Of a stretch of DNA of 64,000 bases, positions 47,871-60,360 are shown piece by piece. Location: the NCBI GenBank assembly GCA_002914805.1, contig JXTB01000569.1, positions 180,821 through 244,820 on the forward strand. The letters are read 5' to 3'. The notes below the pieces were generated by a model, which was not told the origin of the DNA, did no database searches, and was given only the letters and a program-made list of their open reading frames with translations. Source of the DNA: Parasponia andersonii. Its lineage: Eukaryota; Streptophyta; Magnoliopsida; Rosales; Cannabaceae. Numbering within the stretch: position 1 is the stretch's first letter; every line of letters begins with the position of its first letter. The position numbers and the translations under genes are program-made.

Positions 47871-48600
47871 ATCTCGAAGGGACTCTTACTTGTAGACTCG
47901 CTCCTCTGGAGGTTAAAAGAGAATTGGACTACATCAAATAATTTTACCCAATCTTTTTAGTTAGCACTCATAAAGTGCCTCAAGTATAGAACTAGTAAGG
48001 CCTTCACCCTTTCTGTCTGGCCATCACTCTGTGGGTGAAAGCTAGTAGAAAAGTTCAAGTCTGAACCCATTAACTTAAACAATTTTGTCCAAAACCTTCC
48101 AGTGAATTGAGGATCACGATCACTTACGATGTTTGACGGGACTCCCTAAAACCTTACAACATGCTTCATAAAGAGCTGTGTGGTCTCGTCGATGGGGCAA
48201 TCAAGTGAAATAGGTATGAAGGTGGCATACTTATTGAAGCGATCAACCACTACTATAATGCCCCTAAAGCTCTCCGACTTAGGCAGACTAGTGATAAAAT
48301 CCATGGAAATACTCCCCTACTACCTCTCAGGAATGGAGAGAGGTTCCAATAATCTGCTCAGTGATTGTTGTTTCACCTTATCTTATTGGCACATAAGACA
48401 AGTTTGTACATAGGTCTCGACGTCATCCCTCGGCTGAGGCCAATAGTAGATAACTTCGAGAAGATCAAGAGTGCGATTCTGACTGTGTGACCAACCCATA
48501 AAGAATCGTGGCACTCTTTGATGAGCTCTTTTCTTAAGTTCCCCTACTTAGACACATAGAGTCAGTTTTTTTTGGCGTAAAGAAGTCCGTTGCTCAGCCA
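47871..48600 (-). pseudogene. Chromovirus integrase zinc finger and core
   Basis: Readable through a few frame breaks: the second zinc-finger Cys pair near 48400 (CLMC type, from TYVQTCLMC), SISMDFITSLPKSES near 48270-48315 with the first catalytic Asp, NIVSDRDPQFTGRF at about 48099-48137 with the second, and SFHPQSDGQTERV near 48005-48045 with the catalytic Glu. So D, D and E all survive, unlike the Tat copy. Several stops are present (for example after VVRF, where Trp is expected). Confidence 0.8.
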
Positions 48601-48603
48601 AAA

Positions 48604-50349
48604 TTATCTTGTCTTTCCTTCCTTCACTAAGGGCAACAGGCTCTTTGCAAGAACATTGTGTTCTAGTCCTTCCTTGATTCTCTTCATCAAGGTGCTATCG
48701 GGCCTGCTTAAGACGGCCAAATTCGCTTTTCTACTTAGGGGATCCACCACCACATTGGTCTTCCCAGACTTGTATTCAAGTCTATAGTAGAATTCTGCCA
48801 AAAAGTCTTACCACCGAGCTTACTTGAGACTCAACTTTTTCTAAGCATGAAAGTAGCTTGTGGCTACGTTCTCGGTCATGATCGTAAAGTGATTGCCTAA
48901 CAAGTAATGTCGCCATACCCCTAGGCAGTGGATAATGGTAGTCATCTCTTTTTCTTGCACCGTGTAGTATCTCTCGGTGTCATTGAGCTTACTTTCATAA
49001 GTAATAGGACACCTTTCTTGTATTAGTACTCCGCTAATAGCAAAATTAGAGGCATCCATGTGGAGTTCGTGAGCCTTAGAATGATTAGGCAAACTTAGAA
49101 CCGACTCTTCGCTTACTACCTTCTTTAAGTCTTCGAATGAGTCTTGGTACTCAGGTGTCCACTCCCAAGACTTGTTCTTCTTAAGTAGGTTAGTAAGTGG
49201 CATTGCTCTTGTTGAGTAAGACTTGATGAACTACTTATAATAGTTCATAAGTCTGAGGAAAGATCTTAATTCTGGCACCATACTAGGAGGTTCCCACTCT
49301 TGGATGGCTTGCACCTTGGCTTTATCTATCATAAGTTTCCCATCTTTTATCTTATGCCCTAGGAACATCACTTCCTCTTGGACGAAGAAGTACTTCTCTT
49401 TCTTGATGAACAGTTGATTCTTCCTCAAGACTTCGAATGCCTTCCTCAAATATTCTACGTGTTCTTCCATGGTCTTACTATAAATGACTATATCATCAAG
49501 ATACACTACCACGAACCGATCGAGGTAAGAATGGAATAGCTTATTCATAAGGGTGTAGAAGCTAGCAGGTGCATTATTAAGACCAAATAACAAGACTAAG
49601 AACTCATAAGCACTATACCTTATCACGCATGTGATCTTGGGCTCATCTCTCTCTACTATGCTCACTTGGTAGTACCCCGAATGTAGATCAAGCTTCGAGA
49701 AGTATCTAGTATTCCCAAGTTGATCGAACAAGTTGGCAATAAGTGGGATAGGGTACTTATTCTTCACCGTCACCTTATTAAGAGCTCGATAATTAATACA
49801 AATCCTTAATGAGCCATCTTTCTTCTTCTGGAACAACACTAAGGCACCAAAAGGGGCTTTGAAGGGCCTAATGAAACCCGCATCAAGCAACTCCTTTAGT
49901 TGTTTCCAGAGTCCTGCTAACTCTAGAGAGACAATTTGATAGGTACTCATCGCAGGTGGTCTCGTGCCTGACTCAAGCTCGATTTTATGATCCATCTCCC
50001 TTTTAGGTGGAAGTTTCTTAGGTAGGGAGTTAGGCATCACATCTTGGAATTCATCGAAGACAGCTTGCGCCTCCATGGACAAGTCACTTTGAGGTTCCAA
50101 CTCTTCATCATCGTGCTCCTTTAGGATGGCCAAGTAACTCTCCTCATCCCTTCTCAAGCCCTTCTTAAATTGAAGTGCAGAGAGTACTTTGTTTCTCACT
50201 TTCGTGGACTGCTTCATTGGTAACACACAAACCTTTTCATCATCCATGATGCACATAGAGTTGGCAAAAGGAACGGAGAATGCTTGTACTGCATCAAGGA
50301 ACTCCAAATCAAGCACCACTGCAAAGTCGTCCATTGGCACCACTGACAA
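48604..50349 (-). pseudogene. Chromovirus reverse transcriptase and RNase H
   Basis: The main frame, 49231-50349 (372 codons), holds the protease-RT connection (LPKKLPPKREMDHKIEL) and RT: DGSLRICINYRALNKVTVKN, FSKLDLHSGYYQV, FGLNNAPASFYTLMN and the catalytic YLDD in VVVYLDDIVIYSK. A stop follows NYYK. Frame 48841-49203 continues with the RNase H start (LHMDASNFAISGVLIQ, YTVQEKEM) and 48604-48801 with its end (YKSGKTNVVVDPLSRK) and the beginning of the integrase region. This is the best-kept polymerase in the window. Confidence 0.9.
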
Positions 50350-50355
50350 GTCAAG

Positions 50356-50620
50356 TTAGCCAGCCCAAGCCCATACACCTAGGCTAGCCTTGACACCATG
50401 AGAAACCCTATGGATGGAGTATGCTGCTGAATTTACTACTTTGAGGGAGCATCTTCCATTGGACACCGTCAAGCCTAACTGCCTCGCTTCCTCAACAAAG
50501 ATAAAGTTATGGGATACACCCGTGTCAATCAAGGTTTTAATGGCCTTGCCATTAATTGTTGCATCCACAAAGAGTAGGTCTTTAGCTTATGACTTAAGAG
50601 TCAATTATAAGGCATTAAGG
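50356..50620 (-). pseudogene. Chromovirus aspartic protease
   Basis: Frame 50356-50568 contains the active site IDTGVSHNFI preceded by the usual beta strand (DATINGKAIKTL). Asp is kept. It ends at a stop in GVWAWAG, one codon group before the RT frame. Confidence 0.8.
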
Positions 50621-51855
50621 AGTTGTAAAGAACGAACACGTGTACCACCATCTTCACTATCACCTCCTTCTTGGCTTAGCTCGGAGGCAATTAAACTGTT
50701 GAGAGCTTTCTTCTTAAGACACTCGCGTGCCTAATGAGGCCCATCGTAAAAGAAGCACTTGACTCTTTGCTAAGAGAATTCACGATCTTCCTTCTCCTTA
50801 CTCTTATCCTTGTGCTTATAGGAGGAACTATTTTTATTCCATTTTCCTCCTTTTATTTTTTTTCCCTACTTTTTGATCCATCATCCTTCTCATCTTCGGG
50901 CTTAGAAAGGGTCTTTGTTGGTAGAGTAATCAACAAGGTTTTTAGTTACAGCAATAGCATCAACCAAGTCCTGGACACCACGGCGCTTGAGCTCTAACTT
51001 AGCTCAATTCTGAAGACTGTCCATGAACAAAAACAGGGTACCTTTATCTAAAGTGTCAGAGACTTTGAGCAAGAGTGTGATAAACTCTTTCACATAGTGT
51101 CTAACACTGCCAAATTATTTGAGGCAGTGAAGACAGTTTCTCGTCTCTTCTTCGGCATTCTCTGGGAAGAATTGCCTCTTTAGCTCTCTCTTGAAGTCAT
51201 CAAAGGTAGCTATGGTGCACACCCCTCATTGCATCTCCACATGTCTCCGTCTCTACTATAGCATAGTAGTATCGGTTAGATACAAGGCAACCTTTTGAAT
51301 TTTACTAGCATCATCCATCACACCAATGGTCTTGAAGTATTGCTCGAGTCCCCATAGGAAGTTCTTAACTTCCTGAGTATTTCAAGAACCATTGAAAGCC
51401 TTTGGTTTGGATACCTCGAGTTTCCTTGCCTCAATGGTTATAGTGGTGGTCACCACCCATCCTATCTACTCTAAGTAAAATATTAGTGAGTTTTCTTTGG
51501 AAGAGATTGTACCTTGGCAATCTCCAAATGAAGGGACTCGATCTTATGCTTTAAGTCAATCTCTAGCCTACCAAGTGCATCTTTGATGCCATAGTGGATT
51601 TCTATATCTTCAGTCTCCAAACTGTCACAACAGCCATCTAGATCGTTTACTCGCTCGTCCAACATGCCTAAGTCAGGCTCTAGTTAGGTTATTTTAGCCT
51701 CCAAGCTAGTCACCATATCCCTTGACTTGTTGTGGATAGCACTCTTCTTCCCTTCATCACGCTCACTTTCAGAAGCACCAACTTCAATGGGGTCAGAAGT
51801 TGCAACCATGGTCTTCATAGAGACAATGGAACCACCAAGATATAATGAGCGACCA
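50621..51855 (-). pseudogene. Chromovirus gag, degenerate
   Basis: Near the primer site a frame reads MKTMVATSDPIEVGASESERDEGKK then, past a stop, LDERVNDLDGCCDSLETEDIEIHYG, an acidic coiled-coil-like N-terminus. Then come broken frames in which gag-core text is faint, and a Cys-rich segment near 50730-50760 (CFFYDGPHxAREC), the single zinc knuckle. Multiple stops are present. Confidence 0.65.
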
Positions 51856-51857
51856 AA

Positions 51858-51868
51858 ACTCTGATACC
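51858..51868 (-). other. Chromovirus primer-binding site
   Basis: Minus strand reads TGGTATCAGAG, 3-4 nt from the LTR end; initiator-Met tRNA type. Confidence 0.85.
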
Positions 51869-51872
51869 ACGT

Positions 51873-52528
51873 TGTCATGACCCTAGCCTCAAACTAGACA
51901 ATCGTGCAGCACTTAGCACAGTATGTCGCACTAAGTCAGCCTACCAACACTCAAGAAAGGGACTTAGAGTAAGCTACAAGACAAAATGGCAAAAGGTAAG
52001 AGAGTTTGAGTGAATGAAAGCTTTGTATTACTCTTAGGATACTTATAACTATCACAAATGGGACTTGTGTACAAATGAACCCAATGGGTCCTTTATATAG
52101 GCAAAGCCGAAACCAACTAAAGGTTATAATTATGCCAAGTGGCATGATCTTACAAAGGGTCTAGAATCTTCCCAATAAAATAGTAATATCTAAAAAGATA
52201 TTTACATGGAGAAATCTAGAGCAAGCATGGCCTAGATTCTTTTAGGAGGTTCACCCATCATCTTGGCTCTTCCAAGTCATTCCAGAAGCTTCTAGGACTA
52301 TCCCAATCCATCTAGCACCATCTGGCCTTGTTAAGAGCTTTCTAAGATTTAGTAGTACTATCAAGAGTCTTCTAGTATGGTCAAGATCTCTTTTGATCAT
52401 TCTAGAAGTGTCCACCATGTTGCAGGGTCTTTCTCTATCCTTTTGGGTGAGCAGTACATATATAGAGGATTTTAGAGCTATGAGCAGTAATATTTGGATT
52501 TTGGGGAGCCAAATGAGTGGGCATAACA
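51873..52528 (-). repeat. Chromovirus 5' LTR
   Basis: 656 bp, TGTCATGACC ... GGGCATAACA. Minus-strand TATA (CCTATATAAAGG) near 52089-52100. Frames within it are not coding. Confidence 0.9.
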
Positions 52529-52532
52529 ATTA

Positions 52533-53820
52533 GCTATCTTCTCTCTCACATGTCTAATACTCCAACTGCACACATACACATATTCATAGTTCATCGCTTT
52601 CTTCCACAACAATACGACCCACTTCCACATCGACATCGTCACCACCGGTGGACCAACTCTCCCACTTTTATGACTTCATCTTTGACAAATTTGATGGCGA
52701 CCGCTCTGGCACCTTACACCACAACAATTTCTGGGTCGAGATAAAGATGGTCCTCATTGCCATTGCCAACAAACTCAACTTATCTAATTCAAATTGATTT
52801 GGAGAATGACAATCCTAGCTTTCTCAAGCTTCAAATGCCTCTCGAATGGCTTGATCCCCACAATGCTTGAACCGGGAGATTTATGTTTTAATTTTGCATA
52901 TTAATTGTTTGTCACTAAATGACTATGTAAGTTTTGAAACTCGTTATATATTCATATTTAAAGAAAGCATATCTTCCATTTCTACAGTATGTTGACTGGA
53001 AAAGTTCCGGTATTTCAAAGAGAGTGAAACATAAAGATTTCGTTTTGTCTCTATCTAAAAATAAATGTCATTTAAAGGTTTTTTACTATTGTTTTTTCAA
53101 GATTCATCGTGTATGTATGTATATATATATATTTATTTATTTATTTATTTCTAAAAGCGAATAACATATTTACAACTTATATATTATATTTTTTTTTTCA
53201 AAATTATAGTTTTTTTTCAAACCATTTTTCATTTAAAGTAAATCAATTATTCACACCAATGAATTATTTAAATATTATGATAAATCAATTATTAATATCG
53301 ATAAATTAATTATATATTATGATAAATTAATTACTTATACCAACATATAAATTATATACACCGGTAAATGAAAATTATACACCGGTAAATAAATTATATA
53401 TTATAATAATTGAATTTTATATGTTGGTAAATTAATTATATATATGAATATATCAAATTAATTTATATATAGGATATAATGGTAAAGTATAATCATTAAA
53501 ACATAAAAAGTGATATTTTTGTCAATAAAATGAAATTGAGATATTCATTAACACATAGCTTTTAAAAAAGGATATGTGGTGTATCATTTATCGTTATGTA
53601 TTAGTATATTAGAATACCCCAAGATCCAAAATATTAAAAATCTTAAATGGGAATTTTTTTATTTTTTTTTTGGACTATGACATATAGTACGACTTTTAGA
53701 AAAATAATTTCAAAAATATTTAGTACATTTATTTTTGTACGACCTTTTGGACAAAATGTCCGATTTTTTAAGTTACGTACTACAAGTACACATGTAATAG
53801 TATTGTTGTAATAAAACCAC

Positions 53821-53863
<43 letters not shown>

Positions 53864-54390
53864 ATTTATGTAAATAGTTAGTATCATAAAAGCTAAAAGA
53901 TCGTATTGCAGTGTTGGTTATCTAGTTTATTTTCCACTTCTCCATCCGTGAACCAAATCTCAGCTCGTACACTTTTTGTATTTTTTCTCTCAAAACTCTT
54001 TTTTCCTTAAAAAAATTCTCTTTTTAGTTCTTTTTAATCCCCCTACTTTTTTTGATCCTATTAGATTAATTTTTTCCCTAATTCTTTTTTTTCCTTAAAA
54101 AAATTGTCTCTTTTTTTTATTAGTCCATACATTTCATTGTTTATTTTTTCTAATTCTGTTTTTTCTTAAAAGAAATTCTCTTCTTTTTAATCCAATTTTT
54201 TTTGCATTCCTATTAGATTGATTTTTTTCTCTAATTCTTTTTTCCCTTAAAAAATTCTCTCTTTTTTTTTAGTCCATACACTTCATTGTTTTCTTTTTTT
54301 AACTCTTTTATTCCTTAAAAAAATTCTTAAAATTTGAGAAATCATAAACTAATTTGGTTGTACCAAATTGGTTTCTAACCATAATTAGAA
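52533..54390. other. Intergenic, simple-sequence rich
   Basis: 52540-52870 is GC-richer, with a readable plus-strand stretch (DGDRSGTLHHNNFWVEIK near 52690-52750) that I cannot place. A (TTTA)n tract lies at 53131-53151. Loose AATTAATTAT / ACACCGGTAAAT repeats lie at 53220-53460, and a poly-A run of 37 at 53825-53861. Two T-rich units of 152 bp lie at about 54001-54304 (CCTATTAGATT at 54057 and 54209). Confidence 0.45.
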
Positions 54391-56371
54391 ACCAATCTGG
54401 TTACTAGAGAAATCAAATTATTCTGCGACATAGAAAATAGTTTGGTTTCTAAGAAATCTTTGTGGTTTTTTGTGATTTACATAGCTATAAGACATTCTTC
54501 TAAAAGGAAATCAAATTAGTTTCTAGAAAACTTTTGTAGTTTTCTATAATTTATTTAACTACAAGATATTCTACTATATAGAAACCGGTTATCTTTATAG
54601 AAAATAGTTTGATTTCTTAGAAATCTTTGTGATTTTTTGTTATTTATATAGCTATAAGACATTCTTCTAAAAGGAAACCAAATTAGTTTCTAGAAAATTT
54701 TTGTAGTTTCCTATGATTTACTTAATTACAAGATATTCTACTATATAAAAACCAGTTATCTTTGTAGTTTCTTGTGATTTACTTAATTACAGGGTACCTG
54801 CTAAAAGAAAACCAAACTGATTTTTTGAAAACCTTTATATTTTCAATATTTTACTTATATACAGGGCATTCCACTAAAATGAAACCAAACCGATTTCTAC
54901 GAAACCTTTATGATTTCCTATAATTTACTTACATACATAGCACTCCGCTGAATGAAAAATCTAACTGGTTTCTAAGAAATCTTTGTTGCTTCCTATCATA
55001 ACATTCTGTCAAAAGGAAACCAAACTAGTTTCTAAGAAACTTTTGTAGTTCTCTGTAGTTTCCTGTGATTAACTCACATAAAACATTGCACTAAAAGGAA
55101 ACCAAACTAGTTTCCAAGAAGCTTTTGTAGTTTCCAATAAAGAAAAATATGGCTTATTTACTAACATGCTACCGTATTTTCTAACTCTCAAAGTATTAAG
55201 AAAAATGTTTTGAAAGATTGTACAGAATTTTTTTTTTTTTGAGAGATTATAAATTTGGTAATATTTTTTAGAAAATAGGTATAAGTATCCAAAGCCTTTT
55301 TTTAAAAAAAAATCCCAAATAAAATTAGAAAACCACCATTTGCAAAAAATGTATTTAGAAAAAACTATTTAGGCTGCCATCCAATCTAGTTACTAGAGAA
55401 ATCAAATTATTCTGCGACATAGAAAATAGTTTAGTTTCTAAGAAATCTTTGTAGTTGTTTATGATTTACATAGCTATAAGACATTCTTCTAAAAAAAAAA
55501 CCAAATTAGTTTCTAGAAAACCTTTGTAGTTTCCTATGATTTACTTAATTACAAGATATTCTACTATATAGAAACCGGTTATCTTTGTGGAAAATAGTTT
55601 GGTTTCTTAGAAATCTTTGTGGTTTTTTGTTATTTATATAGCTATAAGACATTCTTCTAAAAGGAAACCAAATTAGTTTCTAAAAATTTTTTGTAGTTTC
55701 CTATGATTTACTTAATTACAAGATATTCTACTATATAAAAACCAGTTATCTTTGTGGTTTCTTGTGATTTACTTAATTACAGGGTACCTGCTAAAAGAAA
55801 ACTATACTGGTTTTTTGAAAACCTTTATATTTTCAATGCTTTACTTACATACAGGGCATTCTACTAAAATGAAACCAAACCGATTTCTACGAAACCTTTA
55901 TGATTTCCTATAATTTACTTACATACATAGCACTCCGCTGAAAGAAAAATCTAACTGGTTTCTAAGAAATCTTTGTTACTTCCTATCATGACATTCTGTC
56001 AAAAGGAAACCAAACTAGTTTCTAAGAAACTTTTGTAATTCTCTGTAGTTTCTTGTGATTTACTTACATATAGAATATTGCACTAAAAAGAAACCAAACT
56101 AGTTTCCAAAAAGCTTTTGTAGTTTCCAATAAAGAAAAATATGGCTTATTTACTAATATGCTACCGTATTTTCTAACTCTCAAAGTATTAAGAAAAATGC
56201 TTTGAAAGATTGTACAGAATTTTATTTTTTTTTGAGAGATTATAAATTTGGTAATATTTTTTAGAAAATAGGTATAAGTATCCAAAGCCTTTTTAAAAAA
56301 AAAATCCCAAATTAAATTAGAAAACCACCATTTGCAAAAAATGTATTTAGAAAAAACTGTTTAGGCTGCCA
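54391..56371. repeat. 990-bp tandem duplication made of about 75-bp repeats
   Basis: Unit 1 is 54391-55380 and unit 2 is 55381-56371. Landmarks recur at a 989-991 bp distance, for example TTACTAGAGAAATCAAATTA at 54401 and 55390, and TTTAGGCTGCCAT at the end of both. Identity is high. Each unit contains about eight degenerate repeats of roughly 75 bp with the pattern AAAAGGAAACCAAACTAGTT, TTTCTAAGAAA, TTTTGTAGTTTCC, TGATTTACTTA. No coding frame. Confidence 0.9.
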
Positions 56372-56821
56372 TTTCATAAAATGTATTTAGAAAAAAAAAA
56401 ACTGTTTCACAAAAATATTTAGAAAAATGTCACTTTTTAATCAAAATTGGTTTTCTACAAAGTTATTTGAGGTAACCAATTGAGTTATTTAGAGTAACCA
56501 ATTGAATAACTTAAAGTAACTAATTTAATTATCTCAAGTATATCATGAATTGGTAAAAAGTGGTATTTTTCTAAATAAATTCGAGATTTTTCAAAGAATT
56601 TTAAAATTTAGCATTTTTCTTTTTTAAAATTTTACTATATAAAATCAATTTTTTATATATATCACTAGATCAAATTTCATGTATCAATATATCAATTTTT
56701 ATACGAAGTGTATAAAAATATCAATTTTTTCAAAAATTGTTATTCCGATAACTATATCGATTGTTTTGCAATATATAAATATATATATATGTTATTAATA
56801 TAGTAGGTATTTTTTTAATCT

Positions 56822-56858
<37 letters not shown>

Positions 56859-56929
56859 GGGTATCAATCTAGTAGGTATTTTTTTACCTATACATATGTA
56901 TCATTTTGGCCAATTAAAATTTATTATGC
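56372..56929. other. Spacer between direct and inverted repeat arms
   Basis: AT-rich, with a (TA)n tract at 56826-56853, a short AACCAATTGA(A/G)TTA repeat at 56460-56520 and two GTAGGTATTTTTTTA copies (56801 and 56872). Confidence 0.6.
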
Positions 56930-57800
56930 ATATTTTTTTATAGTAAAAAGTAAGACACTCAGCCATTTTGTAAAAGTGTTTGAAAGAAAAAGGAATGTTT
57001 ATTAAACAAAGACTCAAAATTTGGCCTTTTTTCTAAGAAGTTCGAAAAATGGGTTTGAGACTACCAGATTTTTAATCTTCTCAAGTCAAAGAAAAAAGAG
57101 TTTTAATATTTATACCTATTTTTCAAAAAATATTACCAAATTTACGATCTTTCAGAATTAATAAAAATTATGTACAACCTTTTTAGGGAATTTTTCTAAA
57201 TACTTTGAGAGCTAGAAAATGTGGTGCAATTTTTTAATAAATAAGTTTTTTTTCTACTAGAAATCACAATTGTTTTTTGGAAACCAATTTGGTATCCTAT
57301 CAGCAGAATATCTTATACATAAATAAATCACGATAAACAACAAAGATTTCTTAGAAACAAATTTGGTTTTCTTTAATGTACTATATTCTATGTAAGTAAA
57401 TTATAGGAAATAACGAATATTTTTTGGAAACTATCGTGATTTCCTTTTTGTAAAAAGCCATGTAGCTAAATAAATCAAAAGAAACTATGAGGTTTCCTCG
57501 AAACTTGATGGTTTTCTTTTTACAAAATGTCATGTACCCAAGTAAATAATAGGAAACCATGGAAATCATTGTAGTTTCCTTTAGTAGAATTCTCTCTAGT
57601 TAAGTAAATAGAAGCAAACTAAGAAGATTTCTTGGAAACTATTGTAGTTTTTATTTTGCAGAATAATTTATAACTAAATAAATCGTAGGAAACTACAAAA
57701 GTTTCTTAAACCATTGTGGTTTTTTTTTCAAATCATAGGAAATAATGAAAGTTTTTTAGAAACTATTGTGGTTTCCTTTTTGTAAAATATCCTGTAGCAA
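56930..57800. repeat. Inverted copy of the repeat array and its flank
   Basis: The plus strand here reads the complement of the array: GTAAATAAATAGGAAACnA-type text, then TTTGGTTTCCTTTTTGTA, at about 57250-57800. Its inner flank 57080-57240 is the complement of the flank in the direct units (TTGGTAATATTTTTTAGAAAATAGGTATAA near 55255-55285 against TTATACCTATTTTTCAAAAAATATTACCAA near 57107-57140). So the direct and inverted arms face each other around 56.7 kb. Confidence 0.8.
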
Positions 57801-59344
57801 GAAGTGGGTGAGATATTGAACAAGGACACTAGAAAATATGATCAAGTTCTTAAATTAAGTAATTATATTTTTGAAATAAAAGTAACAGAAAACTATTTAA
57901 TACTAATTTAGTTTTTGATTTTAAGAATAGTAATAACCAACTTTTTTTTTAGAAAACCAAATTAGTTTAAACTAGAAACTTATTTAGTTTCTAATTTCTA
58001 TTTCTTGATTAACTATTAGATTCTAATTACTACAATCAATAGTTGGATACAAATAGTAAAAATAGTTTCTAGCTTCTAATATTAGTGTTTAAATGATATC
58101 TAAGTTATTATATTTTTCTCATCTTTTTCTAATACTAATTGATAACCCAATCTATCATTATTTCTCAATAATTTGTTATTGTGTGCTTGAGTATGATCAG
58201 AATCAAACACCTTGAGCTAATCTTAAAGATTATTTCTCCTTTCATCAGTCCGAAGAGTCAATATTGAATCACCTATATTTATGGAAGCCCTTTACTATGT
58301 CTAATCTAATAGGCTATTACTAATTTAGACAATTAAAAAGAAACACAAAATTGAACAACAAAAGAAAACACTTTCGTTAATAGTCCCATAATTATAAGAT
58401 ATACACAATTAACTTCTTAAACTTCTTTTGAAACTTTCATTAAACAGGTTATGGATATATGTAGAAGTGCATACGAAAACTCCATTAAGAACATAAACAA
58501 TTCCATTATCATATATTTCTAAAGTCTTAGTACTCAATCAATTTTCATATTTACTAAACTAATATAATATGAAACTTTAGCTCAATCAAATACATAAATC
58601 TTCAAAAGCTAATTAACAGTAAAAATGTCCTAAGAATAACATAAAAACTCAAGGATCCTTCATAAAATATCAAAAAATACAATTCTAGTCCAATCTTCTT
58701 TCTGAAGCCAACTACTTCAAAAATCACCCAAAAGAATTATTCTTAATTAAAGCCTATGAACATTACCTGAAAATCAAATCTGAGATTCTAATTATAGACT
58801 CGTTAATTGAAAAAGAAAAATTAATGATTTCCTTTATAGGATCTACCCTTACCCATAATTTTCCTTTATTGAAAAACTTATGAAAGCATCTGCAACATAG
58901 TCACTAATGACGAACTTGTGCGATTTGGCAGCGATAGCTAGAGTCAAAAGTTTCAATTGAAAAAGGAAATCAAGAAATTAGAAAGTACCAACAACGGTGA
59001 GATCGAAGAAGAATAAGAGGAAAAGATACAACTCGGGAGCGAGGAGTGGAGATGGTATAGGAGAGGGATTGAAACGGGGAAGAAAAAAGCGAAAAAGAGG
59101 TTAGAGACTAAGAGTAGCCAAAATATGGTATTTTTCTAAAACAAATTCCATATAAAATATATAAAAATGGATTGACCTTATTTTTATCTTTTTTTTCTTC
59201 AAAGGTAGTACTAGATATCCTTTTCCCAAACAAAATAAAAAAATAAAAAAGAATGCCAGGGATATATATTACTGGATTGGATTTGCAAATTAAAACAAGC
59301 AAAATATTTTTGGGGTTAACACACTTGCTTAAATATTAAAAGGG
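57801..59344. other. Intergenic
   Basis: 57840-58130 still contains loose AAACnAATTTAGTTTCTAA text, probably the outer fringe of the repeat structure. 58890-59100 reads on the minus strand as a CT-rich, leader-like stretch but without a recognisable coding exon. Frames at 59108-59302 are AT-rich and not supported. Confidence 0.4.
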
Positions 59345-59642
59345 AGGCTCTAGCATTAAATAAGTCAAATTCTGACGCGTGGCAATATCTAGGCACATAG
59401 TCTTCTTGGTAGAAATCTTTGCTTATCCTGCGTAAGATTTCAATTTTTGCATTCTAGCACCAAATTACCTCACAAACCTGACAACATTTCTAATCTTTCT
59501 TATATTATCCACATGCTTCTTTAAGCCTTCCATCACAATTAAATTCAAGATATATGTACAACATCGCATATACATATGCATCTCTTGCAAAATTATACCA
59601 CCCTAATCACAGACCTAACAAGATAGACAATAGCAGTATTAT

Positions 59643-60106
59643 TTGGGCTAGTAATTTTCTATACAATACAATGATATGACTAGAAAATAACATGAAATAA
59701 ACAGGTTTGAGTGAATCATTTAATTTTCGTGTCAATTTCCAGTTGACACGTATAACACTTATAATAAACGAGTAGGTTTCAGGTTAACCCACTTAACCCG
59801 TTTATGTGTAAGTCTAAACATATTTTTACTAAGTCTAAACATATTTTATGTGTAAATTTGAATTAATTAGTATATAATCGTGTTAAATTAGAGAAATCGT
59901 GTTAATTTTAAATAATCATGTCAAATAGATCATAATATGATACATGACATTTATTAAACGGGTTACACATGTATTAATCGTGTCGTGTCCGAATTTAAAT
60001 TTTTGATATTTTTATCAACCGTATCGTATTCGGGTTGAATGTTATCATATCGTATCGTAATCTTGTCAATTCGAATACAACATGATAATACAAATTGCTA
60101 GCCCTA
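59643..60106. mobile_element. hAT-type MITE, family member 3, inside the hAT transposase
   Basis: Ends TTGGGCTAGTAATTT (left) and the complement of TAGGGCTAGCAATTT (right) form the inverted repeat. The interior carries the GGGTTAACCCACTTAACCC-like text shared with 44600-45239. Flanking 8-mers GTATTATT and ATTTTATT agree at 6 of 8. The transposase reading frame resumes across it, which shows the insertion point. Confidence 0.75.
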
Positions 60107-60360
60107 ATTTTATTACTAGAAGCATTATCTATTGTAACAGAAAATACAATTTCAATGTTCCTCTCCAGCAAGCATTGCTCAATGCCCTTTCCAAGAGTTT
60201 CACTCTTATGGTTTGGAACCATACAATAGTTCAAAATTTTTTATGCAAATGCCAATTCTCATCCACATAAATGAAGTTCAAGTATATGTGATGAGGTACA
60301 CTCATTGTTTTGTGCTAACAAAGAACTCTTTAAACTTCTTTTTTCTCCTGCATATAGAGA

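Larger units (their letters stand above)
46664..52528 (-). mobile_element. Ty3/gypsy chromovirus, moderately decayed
   Basis: 5.87-kb element with LTRs at 46664-47210 and 51873-52528, an initiator-Met primer site beside the right LTR and a purine tract beside the left LTR. It therefore reads on the minus strand: gag, protease, RT, RNase H, integrase and a C-terminal chromodomain. The chromodomain places it among chromoviruses; the clade is not resolved. Flanks carry a 4-bp match ATTA (46660-46663 and 52529-52532); 5 bp would be usual. Stops are present, but catalytic residues of RT and integrase remain. Confidence 0.9.

Noticed and set aside
54391..57800. CRISPR-like array, because of regular repeats about 75 bp apart
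   Set aside because: The repeats are degenerate and contiguous, have no unique spacers, and lie in plant nuclear DNA.
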